A stretch of 64,000 bases of DNA from UBA5436 sp050951845 (GTDB lineage: Bacteria; Bacillota; Clostridia; Saccharofermentanales; DTU023): contig JBMNJV010000001.1 in assembly GCA_050951845.1 (NCBI GenBank), positions 434,001 to 498,000 on the forward strand. The letters are read 5' to 3'. Position numbers and translations under genes: made by a program. Of the stretch, positions 8,157 to 16,908 are shown in pieces (position 1 is the stretch's first letter; each line of letters starts with the position of its first letter). The notes beneath the pieces were generated by a model. The model had not been told where the DNA came from, made no database searches, and was given only the letters and a program-made list of their open reading frames with translations.

Positions 8157-9128
8157 ATGAAATTTCTTTCTTATTTATATCAGGATAAAGCGTGTTATGG
8201 TGTGATGAATGCTGACAATTTGATTTTTTCGATGTTTGATATTTTGGAAAAAATAAATATCAGTTCAAGTAAAAACGATAATTTGAGTATAAAATCGGGG
8301 TCAACTTCAGATGCGAAAGCTGAAAGAGAGCTGCCTCAAGATTTGTTGTCTTTTATTCAGGAGTTCGGAGATACCCTGAATTACCGGATAAGATCTGTTT
8401 TACCTGATTTAATTGATCAAGCAATTCCTTTGGACTCGGCAAAGCTACTGGCTCCGATTAAATATCCGAGAAGGAATATCTTTTGTGTCGGTAAGAATTA
8501 CAAGGACCATGCACTGGAAGTTACGCAGTTTACACATGAGGCATCACCGGAATTGCCGAAATATCCGATTTATTTCAGCAAAGCGACTAATCGTCTGTTA
8601 GCTGATCAGGAGCCGATTGTTGTACGTAAGGAATTGGCACGGAGATTGGACTATGAGGTTGAGTTGGCAGTGATAATCGGAAAGGCAGGTTGTGAGATTG
8701 AACCGGATCAGGCTGCGGAATATATTTTCGGTTATGCGATCGGCAATGATATTTCGGCACGAGATCTACAAAACGAACGGAGACAATGGTTCAGAGGCAA
8801 AAGTCTGGACAATTCTTTGCCGCTGGGTCCGTGGATCGTGAGTCGTGATGCTATTGCATTTCCGCCTCTGTTAAATATTTCGGCTAAAATCAATGGTGAA
8901 CTCAGACAGAAATCTAATACCAAAGAATTTATTTTTGATATACCGACCTTACTTGCAGATTTATCCCGCGGATTGACTTTGTTTCCGGGTGACATTATTT
9001 TGACCGGAACTCCTGCCGGTGTCGGCGTTGCGATGAATCCCCCTCAATATCTCAAAGACGGAGATATCATTGAATTCGAAATTGAGGGGCTCGGAAAATT
9101 AACGAATACCGTTAAACTGATTGATTAG
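8157..9128 (+). CDS. Fumarylacetoacetate hydrolase-family protein
   Basis: 323 residues. The C-terminal FAH fold starts near residue 98: APIKYPRRNIFCVGKNYKDH, metal-ligand region DYEVELAVIIGK, GNDISARDLQ, KSLDNSLPLGPW and ILTGTPAGVGVA. The family hydrolyses or decarboxylates acylpyruvate-like compounds using Mg or Mn. The N-terminal domain carries a low-complexity serine/asparagine insert at about residues 37-60 not typical of the family. The start is backed by GAGGTG. It lies 22 bp before the kinase gene, so the two are probably co-transcribed. The exact substrate cannot be told from sequence. Confidence 0.87.
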   Translation: MKFLSYLYQDKACYGVMNADNLIFSMFDILEKINISSSKNDNLSIKSGSTSDAKAERELPQDLLSFIQEFGDTLNYRIRSVLPDLIDQAIPLDSAKLLAPIKYPRRNIFCVGKNYKDHALEVTQFTHEASPELPKYPIYFSKATNRLLADQEPIVVRKELARRLDYEVELAVIIGKAGCEIEPDQAAEYIFGYAIGNDISARDLQNERRQWFRGKSLDNSLPLGPWIVSRDAIAFPPLLNISAKINGELRQKSNTKEFIFDIPTLLADLSRGLTLFPGDIILTGTPAGVGVAMNPPQYLKDGDIIEFEIEGLGKLTNTVKLID

Positions 9129-9150
9129 CCGATGAATTTTTGGAGAAATC

Positions 9151-10095
9151 ATGATTTATACAGTGACTTTAAATCCTTCTTTTGATCAGACGATTATTTG
9201 TGAGAAATTTGAAATCAATGCTCTGAACCGAGCGCTTGATGCACGTCAGGACATAGGCGGCAAGGGAATTAATGTTTCTAAAATGATCGGGGTGTTTGGC
9301 GGATCATCCCGGGCATTCGGTTTGCTGCCGGAAAACGGATCAATTGAGTTTATAAACTCAATGCAAGCGATCAATCTGCCGAATTATTTTGTAATAGTTC
9401 CTCAAAGAAAAATTCGTACCAATCTGAAAATAATCGATCAGAGTTTGAATTCATTGACCGAAATCAATCAAGCCGGTCCTGAAGTACATTTGCAATATCT
9501 GGACTTAATGATTGAGAAAATGCTTGAGCAGATAGAGTCTGAAGATATTGTAGTAATATCCGGCAGCATGCCGCGGAATTTTCCGCCGGATACGTATCAA
9601 AAACTAATTAGAATTTTTAATCAACGAAAATGCAAGATTATCCTGGATACAGATGGGGAAAATCTGCAATCATGTCTTTCAGGCAAAGACATGCCGTTCT
9701 TGATTAAGCCGAATCTTTTGGAACTAGAACAGTTGACCGGTCAACAGCTCAACACTATTTCGGAGATAGAGCAAGCAACCAAGCCTTTAATCAACCGAGG
9801 AGTACAACATATTCTGGTTTCCCTCGGGGCAAACGGTGCTTTTTATGCAAATACTAAGCAAAAATATATTCTTGAACCGATAGATATAGCCGTAAAAAGC
9901 CCGGTCGGTGCGGGAGATTCGATGGTTGCAGCTTTTGCCTTCGGACTTGAAACAAAACGGAATATAGAAGAAATACTTAAAAATGCCGTTGTAGCAGCAA
10001 CAGCCATGGTAAATACTGAAGGAACAACGATACCTTGTTCTGACAAAATTGAGAATTTGCTGAGCAAGGTAAAGCTGAAAACATACGACAAATAA
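9151..10095 (+). CDS. PfkB-family 1-phosphofructokinase-type kinase
   Basis: 314 residues, the length of FruK/LacC proteins. The N-terminus MIYTVTLNPSFDQTI and the GGKGINVSK substrate motif at about residues 37-45 are typical. The PfkB signature near the C-terminus, SPVGAGDSMVAAF, holds the catalytic Asp. The family phosphorylates fructose 1-phosphate or tagatose 6-phosphate at the remaining terminal carbon. No PTS transporter or FruR neighbour is present; the gene follows an FAH-family gene instead, so fructose use is not certain. The ribosome binding site is GGAGA. Confidence 0.85.
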   Translation: MIYTVTLNPSFDQTIICEKFEINALNRALDARQDIGGKGINVSKMIGVFGGSSRAFGLLPENGSIEFINSMQAINLPNYFVIVPQRKIRTNLKIIDQSLNSLTEINQAGPEVHLQYLDLMIEKMLEQIESEDIVVISGSMPRNFPPDTYQKLIRIFNQRKCKIILDTDGENLQSCLSGKDMPFLIKPNLLELEQLTGQQLNTISEIEQATKPLINRGVQHILVSLGANGAFYANTKQKYILEPIDIAVKSPVGAGDSMVAAFAFGLETKRNIEEILKNAVVAATAMVNTEGTTIPCSDKIENLLSKVKLKTYDK

Positions 10096-10252
10096 TTGCT
10101 GCATATAATACTAAGTTTGGATTTATTTGATTTTGGATTGATAGAAAACTTTGTGTTTTAAACAATAAAACAAACAAATCTGAACTTCCGATTTATAGAA
10201 TTTCTATATACAGAATTCATTTATTGAAAAAAGTTTTATTGCTGCGGAAGTT

Positions 10253-10261
10253 TGCTATAAT
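10253..10261 (+). promoter_or_regulatory. Extended -10 promoter of the DUF3048 gene
   Basis: TGCTATAAT is a perfect extended -10 element (TGn-TATAAT). It predicts a transcript beginning near 10267, exactly where a set of hairpins begins. Confidence 0.6.
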
Positions 10262-10266
10262 TAGTA

Positions 10267-10326
10267 ACAAGAGATTTTCTTGTTGAAAACTCAAAGTTTT
10301 GAGTTAAGGCAAGAAATTTCTTTTTT
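10267..10326 (+). promoter_or_regulatory. Structured leader with terminator-like end
   Basis: Within 60 bases are AACAAGA/TCTTGTT (hairpin 1), AACTCAAA/TTTTGAGTT (hairpin 2), and an alternative long-range pairing of AGAGATTTTCTTG with CAAGAAATTTCT that ends in a run of T. Mutually exclusive pairings followed by a T tract, 45 bp ahead of the DUF3048 start codon, look like a transcription attenuator. No known riboswitch was recognised. Confidence 0.5.
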
Positions 10327-10370
10327 GCAAAAAATAAATCTATTAGTTAATAGAATTTTTAGGAGTTGTT

Positions 10371-11555
10371 ATGAAAAAAATTATTTCAAAATGTTTAATT
10401 ATAATTTTAATTATCAGTATGAGTTTCGCTGTTGCTTGTAAAAAAGAAAAGAGCGGCGAATTTGAACAAATTAAAAAAGATGAAAAAGTTACCGACAAAG
10501 AAACCGAAGCGAAAGAAACTACCGGTTTAACAGAAACGGAAACGGAAAAAGAAATTGTTGAAGCGGAAACTGAGCAAGAAACAAAGGTTAGTGAAAGCGA
10601 AATCAAGCAAACTGAAGCTGAAACTGAAACAAAAACTGCTGAATCTGACCAAGAGCTGACCGAGCTTTCGAAATTTGCCGGTCGCCCGATCTCGAAAGAA
10701 GATAATGCCAAATTGCCGCTGGCGGTAATGTTCGATAACAGCCCTGATGCCAGAATGCATGCCGGAATACGTCAAGCAGATATGGTTTTCGAGATGCGGG
10801 TGGAGGGTACGTATACCAGATATCTTGTTATTTTCCATTCACAGGAAGCTGATTTATTAGGGCCTATTCGCTCGGCGCGGAAATATTATATTGAACGTAT
10901 GCAGGAATTTGATGCCGGCTATGCTCATGTCGGCGGTTCCAGTGAGGCTACGGAAATCCTGGCGAGCGGTGAATATAATGATTTAGATGCCATGTTCGCA
11001 CCTGCCTCGGCAATGTGGCGCTATAATGATACCGGTAAGGTGGCACCGCACAATATGTATTCAAAGACACAGGCTTTACGTGAATTTGCCGAGAGCAGAG
11101 GATATCCTGCAACTACGGATAAAGAGGGCTACGCTTTCAATGCCGAAGCAAAAACACCGAACGGCGAAAAAGCGGAATCTGTTGAAATTAATTATTTCTT
11201 CGACAATAACAGTTTATTTACATACATGCCGGAAACCAAAACATACTCTTTGACCAAAGACGGTGTTGAGCAAGTAGATGAAAATGATCAAAAACCGTTC
11301 GAGATCGTCAATATTATCATTCAGGAATCGGAATATTATCCGCATCCGACAATCGGCGGTATTTTGACCTTGGATCATATCGGTGAAGGTAGCGGATACT
11401 ATATTTCGCAAGGCCAATATGTTCCTCTGACATGGTCAAAACAAGATGCTGAGAGCAAAACTCAATATTTTGTCGACGGTGAAGAATTAAAACTCAATCC
11501 GGGACAAACCTGGGTCTTAGTAACCGGAAGTGAAACAGGCATTACGATTAAATAA
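10371..11555 (+). CDS. DUF3048 (YerB-like) lipoprotein
   Basis: 394 residues. Signal peptide with lipobox FAVAC (lipidated Cys23), then a Glu/Thr/Lys-rich low-complexity linker to about residue 100, then the DUF3048 domain: RPISKEDNAKLPLAVMFDNS, ADMVFEMRVEGTYTRYLVIF, GPIRSARKYYIERMQEFDA, and a C-terminal part ending GQTWVLVTGSETGITIK. YerB of Bacillus subtilis belongs to this family; its function is not settled but it is exported and envelope-linked. Preceded by AGGAG. First gene of the envelope block that runs to 15.8 kb, though 65 bp separate it from the next gene. Confidence 0.88.
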   Translation: MKKIISKCLIIILIISMSFAVACKKEKSGEFEQIKKDEKVTDKETEAKETTGLTETETEKEIVEAETEQETKVSESEIKQTEAETETKTAESDQELTELSKFAGRPISKEDNAKLPLAVMFDNSPDARMHAGIRQADMVFEMRVEGTYTRYLVIFHSQEADLLGPIRSARKYYIERMQEFDAGYAHVGGSSEATEILASGEYNDLDAMFAPASAMWRYNDTGKVAPHNMYSKTQALREFAESRGYPATTDKEGYAFNAEAKTPNGEKAESVEINYFFDNNSLFTYMPETKTYSLTKDGVEQVDENDQKPFEIVNIIIQESEYYPHPTIGGILTLDHIGEGSGYYISQGQYVPLTWSKQDAESKTQYFVDGEELKLNPGQTWVLVTGSETGITIK

Positions 11556-11619
11556 ACGACCAAAAAATTGCTGATCCGTTATTGTTTTGCGAGATACTAA
11601 TTGAGGAGACGTTAGTAAA

Positions 11620-12450
11620 ATGCAACAAAGTCTGAAAGTAATACTGCAAAAGATTTTTTATGTATTTGTTTTTTGCATAGTTACTTTGACTGCTTTTACC
11701 TTTTTGATGTTGCATGAAAACAGACAAATTTCAAACAGTAATCTGGCTGCCGGACTGAAATATCTTGAGTCAAAAGAACAAGAAAATCCTCAGGCGATAC
11801 ATGCTGAACTTCTTGCCAGGCAAAAAGCGCTGGAAGAAGAATTAGAAGCACAAGAAAAAACAAAAGCGAAAGAAATAAGAGATTCTGAAATTGATCAAGC
11901 CTTGAACAATGCTGACGGGTCAATTTGGGATCTCTTTATAAATACGGTCATCCTGGGTGATTCCAGAGTCGAAGCCTTTGCAAATTATGCTTTTCTGGGC
12001 AGCGACTCTGTTTTTTATAACAAGGGCGATACAATCCGCAACATTTCAGATTGGCAGGCAGAGCTTCAACAATTGAATCCGAAGCACGTCATTTTATCAT
12101 ATGGCATTAATGATGTCGGCATAGGGTATTGGGAGACTGGTGAAGAATATGCTGCAGAATTTAAATCGATTCTTGATGAATTACAAAGAAGCTTACCTGA
12201 AACAAAATTGTATATCAGCTCGATTTTTGTCGCTATAGATCCTGCATTCGAAGTAGGTCCGGCTTGGCGAGAAATACCGGCTTTTAATTCAGCTGTAAAA
12301 AAAATGTGTGAAGGAACGGATTATATTTATATTGATAATACGGATATTGCCGAAGAGCATGTAGATTTATATGATCAAGACGGTGTACATTTCTATTGGG
12401 AGTTTTATCCTTATTGGGCAAGTAATCTTTTGAAAGCCCTGGTCTGGTAA
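11620..12450 (+). CDS. Membrane-anchored SGNH/GDSL hydrolase
   Basis: 276 residues: N-terminal membrane helix 9-31, an Ala/Glu/Lys-rich coiled coil at about 55-92, then an SGNH esterase domain. The nucleophile block is VILGDSRVEAF (Ser115), block III is SYGINDVGIGYW and block V DQDGVHFYW supplies Asp and His. Such enzymes add or remove acyl groups on extracellular glycans and often work with an MBOAT protein, found here two genes downstream. The stop codon lies inside the first unit of a 21-bp tandem repeat (12433-12558). Ribosome binding site GGAG. Confidence 0.87.
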   Translation: MQQSLKVILQKIFYVFVFCIVTLTAFTFLMLHENRQISNSNLAAGLKYLESKEQENPQAIHAELLARQKALEEELEAQEKTKAKEIRDSEIDQALNNADGSIWDLFINTVILGDSRVEAFANYAFLGSDSVFYNKGDTIRNISDWQAELQQLNPKHVILSYGINDVGIGYWETGEEYAAEFKSILDELQRSLPETKLYISSIFVAIDPAFEVGPAWREIPAFNSAVKKMCEGTDYIYIDNTDIAEEHVDLYDQDGVHFYWEFYPYWASNLLKALVW

Positions 12451-12558
12451 AGAGAAGCCCCGGTCCGGTAAAGAAAAGCCCCGGTCCGGTAAAGAAAAAC
12501 CCCGGTCCGGTAAAGAAAAGCCCCGGTCCGGTAAAGGAAAGCCCCGGTCAGGTAAAGA
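12433..12558 (+). repeat. Six 21-bp tandem repeats overlapping the SGNH stop codon
   Basis: Six contiguous units of the type AAGCCCCGGTCCGGTAAAGA, each 21 bp. Unit 1 is the last coding segment of the SGNH gene (codons for KALVW and stop); units 2-6 are extra copies, so each carries an in-frame TAA. They fill the gap to the next start codon at 12575. Each unit contains the short palindrome CCGGTCCGG. Confidence 0.92.
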
Positions 12559-12574
12559 TAGGTAGCAGTATTTT

Positions 12575-13060
12575 ATGAAAAAAAAGAAACATGTATCGAT
12601 CATTATTTTGAAGTACTTTTCAGTTTTTTTGATGTTATTATATATGGCTTCTCTTTTATTTTTCACGAAAACCAGCACGGCAAATTTTGCAGATGTTCAA
12701 AAGGCAACTATGGAAAACGTTAATATGCAAGTCGTCAAGCAAGCGGAAAATCGTCTGATCAAGAGATTTTACGGACTTGATGCAACAAATTATGCAAATA
12801 TCATTTTGTTCTATCCTGTAACCAATATGGGAGCGGAAGAGATTTTTTTGGTTCAGCTGCATGATCAAGCGCAAAGTGCGGATGTTGTTGAGGCAATTGA
12901 AAGACGCCTGACGGCTCAAAAGAAAAGTTTTGAAGGGTATGGTATTGAGCAAACTGAGTTGTTGAATAACAGCATAATAAGTGTCCGGGGCAATTATATT
13001 CTTTTCGTGGTAAATTCTGATGCAAAAGAAATCGATCAAGCCTTCAGGGATAGTTTATAA
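12575..13060 (+). CDS. DUF4358 membrane-anchored protein
   Basis: 161 residues with an N-terminal membrane helix (about 9-29) and an extracellular DUF4358-type domain (FYGLDATNYANIILFYPVTNMGAEEIFLVQL, then GNYILFVVNSDAKEIDQAF). The family is common in Clostridia next to MBOAT acyltransferases, but its role is not known to me. It lies between the SGNH hydrolase and MBOAT genes, 17 bp before the latter, so it is probably part of the same acylation system. The ribosome binding site is weak and follows directly on the 21-bp repeat array. Confidence 0.8.
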   Translation: MKKKKHVSIIILKYFSVFLMLLYMASLLFFTKTSTANFADVQKATMENVNMQVVKQAENRLIKRFYGLDATNYANIILFYPVTNMGAEEIFLVQLHDQAQSADVVEAIERRLTAQKKSFEGYGIEQTELLNNSIISVRGNYILFVVNSDAKEIDQAFRDSL

Positions 13061-13077
13061 GGAAGAAAGCCGGAGAA

Positions 13078-14487
13078 ATGAGTATCACAAGTATATTTTT
13101 TATTTTCATTTTTCTTCCGCTTACGGTTTTCGGTTACTATTTATTTCCGAAAAAATTAAAAAATATCAGCTTGCTGTTTGCAAGTATTATTTTTTATGCA
13201 TGGGGTAATCTCCAATATTTGATAGTGCTTCTATTATCAATATTCTTTAATTATTTTGTTGCTTTAGAGATTAATTATTACATAGAAAATTCCGGGAAGA
13301 CCAAATCCAAAGCGGCTTTTATTTTCGGTCTGGCATTTAATATTTTTGTATTGGGATTTTTTAAATATTATGGTTTTATAGTTGAAAACATTAACAATAT
13401 TTTCGCGACTGAAATTACTATTCAAAAGCTGCCTTTGCCGCTGGGCATTTCATTTTTTACTTTTTCTGTTCTTTCTTATTTAATTGATGTTTATCAAGGA
13501 AAATCTTCTGTACAAAAGAACATAATCTCATTTGCCCTGTATGTGAGCTTTTTCCCGAAAATCACTTCCGGTCCGATTATCAGATATGCTGATTTTGCCG
13601 AACAACTCAATTTTAATAAATTTGATTATGAAATTGTCGGCGAAGGAATTAAATTATATATAATCGGTTTAGCAAAAAAAATACTTTTGGCAGATCATTT
13701 CAGTTTGTTATACCATAACTTAAATTCTTTACCGGATAGTGAATATACGGTTTTATCAGCCTGGTTGGCTTTAATCGCTTTCACCTTGCAAATCTATTTT
13801 GATTTTAGCGGATACTCGGATATGGCAATCGGTTTAGCTAAAATGTGTGGTTACAATCTGCCTCAAAACTTCAATTATCCTTATGTTTCGCGCAGTATTA
13901 CCGAATTTTGGCGAAGATGGCATATAACTTTGGGTTCTTGGTTTCGTGAATATGTCTATATTCCGCTTGGCGGTAACAGGGTCGGAGTTGTCAGACATAT
14001 CAGAAATATTATGGTGGTATGGTTGTTGACAGGCATCTGGCATGGTGCTGCCTGGAATTATATTTTGTGGGGTCTATTTTATGGTTTGATACTTATATTT
14101 GAAAAATATATTTATGGTTCAATTCTCAGTCGCTCCAAAATCATTGCTCATCTTTATACAATTCTTATAGTAATGCTGGGTTGGTTAATTTTTACTTCAC
14201 CCTCAATTGCAGCAATCGGGATTGCATTGCGCAGAATGTTCGGAGCAGGTAACATCAGTTTTGCGAATCAGACATTTTTATATTATCTTCGATCCTATTT
14301 TTTCCAAATATGCATAGGCTGTCTGGCGGCAACACCGATCTTTAACAATCTGCAAAAATCGATTTTGCAAAAAAGAAATCGCACATATGTCTTAATCTCC
14401 GGTTTTCTATATTTTGTCTTATTCTTTTTTTCTTTAGCATTTCTGATGAATTCAACATATCAATCCTTTTTGTATGTTGGATTCTAG
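13078..14487 (+). CDS. MBOAT-family membrane O-acyltransferase (AlgI-like)
   Basis: 469 residues with about ten membrane segments. Hallmarks are the N-terminal FLPLTVFGYYLFPKKLKN, FDFSGYSDMAIGLAKMCGY, NFNYPYVSRSITEFWRRWHITLGSWFREYVYIPLGG, and LTGIWHGAAWNYILWGL with the invariant catalytic His. AlgI/PatA-type proteins move acyl groups across the membrane for O-acetylation of extracellular polysaccharide. Context with SGNH, DUF4358 and DHHW proteins supports surface-polymer acylation; the polymer is unknown. Its stop lies 10 bp before the likely GTG start of the DHHW gene. Confidence 0.93.
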   Translation: MSITSIFFIFIFLPLTVFGYYLFPKKLKNISLLFASIIFYAWGNLQYLIVLLLSIFFNYFVALEINYYIENSGKTKSKAAFIFGLAFNIFVLGFFKYYGFIVENINNIFATEITIQKLPLPLGISFFTFSVLSYLIDVYQGKSSVQKNIISFALYVSFFPKITSGPIIRYADFAEQLNFNKFDYEIVGEGIKLYIIGLAKKILLADHFSLLYHNLNSLPDSEYTVLSAWLALIAFTLQIYFDFSGYSDMAIGLAKMCGYNLPQNFNYPYVSRSITEFWRRWHITLGSWFREYVYIPLGGNRVGVVRHIRNIMVVWLLTGIWHGAAWNYILWGLFYGLILIFEKYIYGSILSRSKIIAHLYTILIVMLGWLIFTSPSIAAIGIALRRMFGAGNISFANQTFLYYLRSYFFQICIGCLAATPIFNNLQKSILQKRNRTYVLISGFLYFVLFFFSLAFLMNSTYQSFLYVGF

Positions 14488-14497
14488 GGGGCAGGCG

Positions 14498-15757
14498 GTG
14501 AAGCAGATGCAAAACAATAATCATCAAAATAAGAAAATAAAGCGTAAATTGAAATATCCTCTGAAATTTCAAGCATTTTTGATGATTGTTATCTTCGCAT
14601 TTATTATTTTGTTCTTTAATTTTTTCGGCTTTGCGCTTGAAGATATTGATTTTTCCAAAGAAGAAAATCGCAATTTGACCCAGAGGCCAAGTCTTAATCT
14701 TGCAAGTATCACAGACGGATCTTATGCCAAAAATGTTGATAGTTATTACAGCGACCAATTCTTTTTGCGGAATTCATGGATCAGGCTGAAGGTTAAGCTG
14801 GATTTATTATGTGGTAAAAGGGAATCCAACGGAGTTTTTATCGGTAAAGATGATTATCTGATGGAAATTCCGGCAGATCCGGATCCGGATTGGCTGGATA
14901 AGAATCTGGCATCGATTGCCGGTTTTGCAGAACGTCACGCTGATAAAAGAATAGTTATGAGCGTTGTTCCTAATTCAGCTTTTATCTTGGCTGAAAAGGT
15001 TCCGACATATGCTTATGTAAGAGATCAGGCTCAGGATGAAAAAATAATTTCAGAAAAAATCGGTGAAAAAGTTGATTTTGTTGAAATGACGGATACTTTG
15101 AGAAACCATGCAGATGAATACATCTTTTATAAAACCGACCATCACTGGACAAGCTTGGGTGCGAAGTATGTATTTGAAAATATGACTGAAAGCCTGGGAA
15201 TTAATGAGCCTGTCTCCGACTATGATGTTTATCCGGTAAGCAATGATTTTTCGGGTTCAATGGCCTCGAAAAGCGGTTATCAGACAACTTTTGATGAAAT
15301 TACAATAATGGTACCCCGAACATCAAATGACAATGACCGGTATAATAATCCGGAAATTACGCCGGAGGATTCAGCTGAAAAAAAGCAAAGTGATCCGAAC
15401 CGTTTTGTCGTTCAATATCCGGATAATCGGGAAACATGTTCACTTTATCATAGCGCCGCCCTTCAGGAAAAGGATCAATATACGGTATTTTTGGGCGGAA
15501 ATTATTCGCGTCTGGATATTCAAACCTTGAATGATAATGATCGCTGTCTCTTATTAATCAAAGATTCATATGCAAATTGTTTTGTGCAATTTTTAATACC
15601 TTACTATGAAAAAATTGTGCTGATTGACCCCCGCTATTATTATGATGAAATTGAACAAGTTATTGCCAAAGAGCAAATTACGGACATCTTGTTTCTCTAC
15701 AATATGAATACATTTTTAGAAGACAGATCATTGGCTGACGTCTTGACTGTCAATTAA
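14498..15757 (+). CDS. DHHW-family membrane protein (AlgJ/X-like)
   Basis: About 419 residues. The likely start is a GTG six bases after AGGGGG; an ATG at 14474 inside the MBOAT gene and one at 14507 are alternatives. A membrane helix near residues 30-50 is followed by an SGNH-like extracellular domain with the family motif YKTDHHWTSLGAKYVFE near residue 210, and later LLLIKDSYANCFVQFLIPYY, the usual second motif. DHHW proteins resemble AlgJ/AlgX acetyltransferases and accompany MBOAT proteins. It is the last gene of the envelope operon. Confidence 0.88.
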   Translation: MKQMQNNNHQNKKIKRKLKYPLKFQAFLMIVIFAFIILFFNFFGFALEDIDFSKEENRNLTQRPSLNLASITDGSYAKNVDSYYSDQFFLRNSWIRLKVKLDLLCGKRESNGVFIGKDDYLMEIPADPDPDWLDKNLASIAGFAERHADKRIVMSVVPNSAFILAEKVPTYAYVRDQAQDEKIISEKIGEKVDFVEMTDTLRNHADEYIFYKTDHHWTSLGAKYVFENMTESLGINEPVSDYDVYPVSNDFSGSMASKSGYQTTFDEITIMVPRTSNDNDRYNNPEITPEDSAEKKQSDPNRFVVQYPDNRETCSLYHSAALQEKDQYTVFLGGNYSRLDIQTLNDNDRCLLLIKDSYANCFVQFLIPYYEKIVLIDPRYYYDEIEQVIAKEQITDILFLYNMNTFLEDRSLADVLTVN

Positions 15758-15863
15758 TCTTATTCAATATAAAAAGCTGATCAGAGCTTTGCTATCTGTC
15801 TTTCAAATGAATAATCAGTAATACTGAAATCAGTAATACTATTAAAAGAAAACAGAAAACACG

Positions 15864-16856
15864 CTATGGCAATAACAATTCACAGAATTCCTGATTGCTC
15901 AATCCTGTGAAATAATCGGAAACAGGATAGGCAAGAGATTCGACTCGGGTCTTGATTGCTGATTCTTCGAGAGTCAAATCTTTTAGTTCTTCTGCCAATT
16001 CCGTTACATCACGAACACCGAAAAAGTCACCGTAAAATGTCACTTGTTTCAGAATTGAATGTGAAGTTTCCAATAAGACCTCAATATTTCCGAAAGAATA
16101 TTTAAGTTCTTTGCGCAGATCATAAGCCGGAGCTCTGCCGTAATTCCATTCCCAGCTTGCCTTTTTGATTGCGAGTTCTTGAATTGCTTTTTGATCAGCT
16201 TCGCTCAGAACATATGGTTCAAGGTCGGGGCGGGTAGTTTTCATTTCGTCGAATAATGCCTGTTTGAAATCGTTAATGGTCATTTCCTGAGTCAGATGTT
16301 GTTTGATATTAGTGACACGACTGCGCACTGATTTTATTCCTTTGGATTTAATTTTAGTCTCTTTTACATTCAAAGCGTTGCTCAAGACTGAAACGTCTAC
16401 GTCAAACATCAAACAGCCGTGGTGGAGAACCCGGTCTTTGGAATAGGCTTGAGCATTGCCGCAGAATTTTTGTCCGTCTATTTCTATATCGTTGCGCCCG
16501 CTGAAAGTAGCTGTAATTCCCAGTTTTGCCAGCGTGCGAATTACCGGCTGGGAAAACGCTTTGAAGTCGAAAGCATTTTCAGTTTGGCGCGGGGCGATCA
16601 GAGTAAAATTCAAATTATTCAAGTCATGATATACAGCACCGCCGCCTGAGATACGCCGAATGACCCGGATATTATTCTCTTTGACAAAGTCACTGTTAAT
16701 TTCTGCCAGAGCATTTTGATTTTTGCCGATGATTATTGAAGGCTCATTGATCCAAAGCATAAAAATTTCATCCACATCGGTTAAATTATTGAAAGCATAA
16801 TCTTCTAAAGCAACGTTGTAAGCGGTGTCGTTTGTATCACTGATAAAATATTTCAT
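15864..16856 (-). CDS. lplA: Lipoate-protein ligase A
   Basis: 330 residues, typical of LplA with its C-terminal accessory domain. Motifs: INEPSIIIGKNQNALAEIN, RRISGGGAVYHDLNNLNF (lipoyl-AMP binding), GRNDIEIDGQKFCGNAQ with the catalytic Lys, and HHGCLMFDVDVSVLSNAL. It activates free lipoate with ATP and attaches it to lipoyl domains of 2-oxoacid dehydrogenase E2 or GcvH. This fits the presence of an E1 gene at the window start and a full E1-E2-E3 set at 36-42 kb. Minus strand, about 50 bp downstream of the CapA-like gene. Confidence 0.92.
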   Translation of the reverse strand: MKYFISDTNDTAYNVALEDYAFNNLTDVDEIFMLWINEPSIIIGKNQNALAEINSDFVKENNIRVIRRISGGGAVYHDLNNLNFTLIAPRQTENAFDFKAFSQPVIRTLAKLGITATFSGRNDIEIDGQKFCGNAQAYSKDRVLHHGCLMFDVDVSVLSNALNVKETKIKSKGIKSVRSRVTNIKQHLTQEMTINDFKQALFDEMKTTRPDLEPYVLSEADQKAIQELAIKKASWEWNYGRAPAYDLRKELKYSFGNIEVLLETSHSILKQVTFYGDFFGVRDVTELAEELKDLTLEESAIKTRVESLAYPVSDYFTGLSNQEFCELLLP

Positions 16857-16908
16857 GTAAAATCCAATCTAATATACTTAATTCAAATCTAATATACTTA
16901 TTCGAAAA

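Noticed and set aside
12367..12678. Minus-strand frame with SLPDRGF repeats
   Set aside because: It is the reverse reading of the 21-bp tandem repeat and overlaps two real genes; no ribosome binding site.
14342..14758. 138-codon minus-strand frame across the MBOAT/DHHW junction
   Set aside because: Lies antisense to two well-supported genes and shows no family features.
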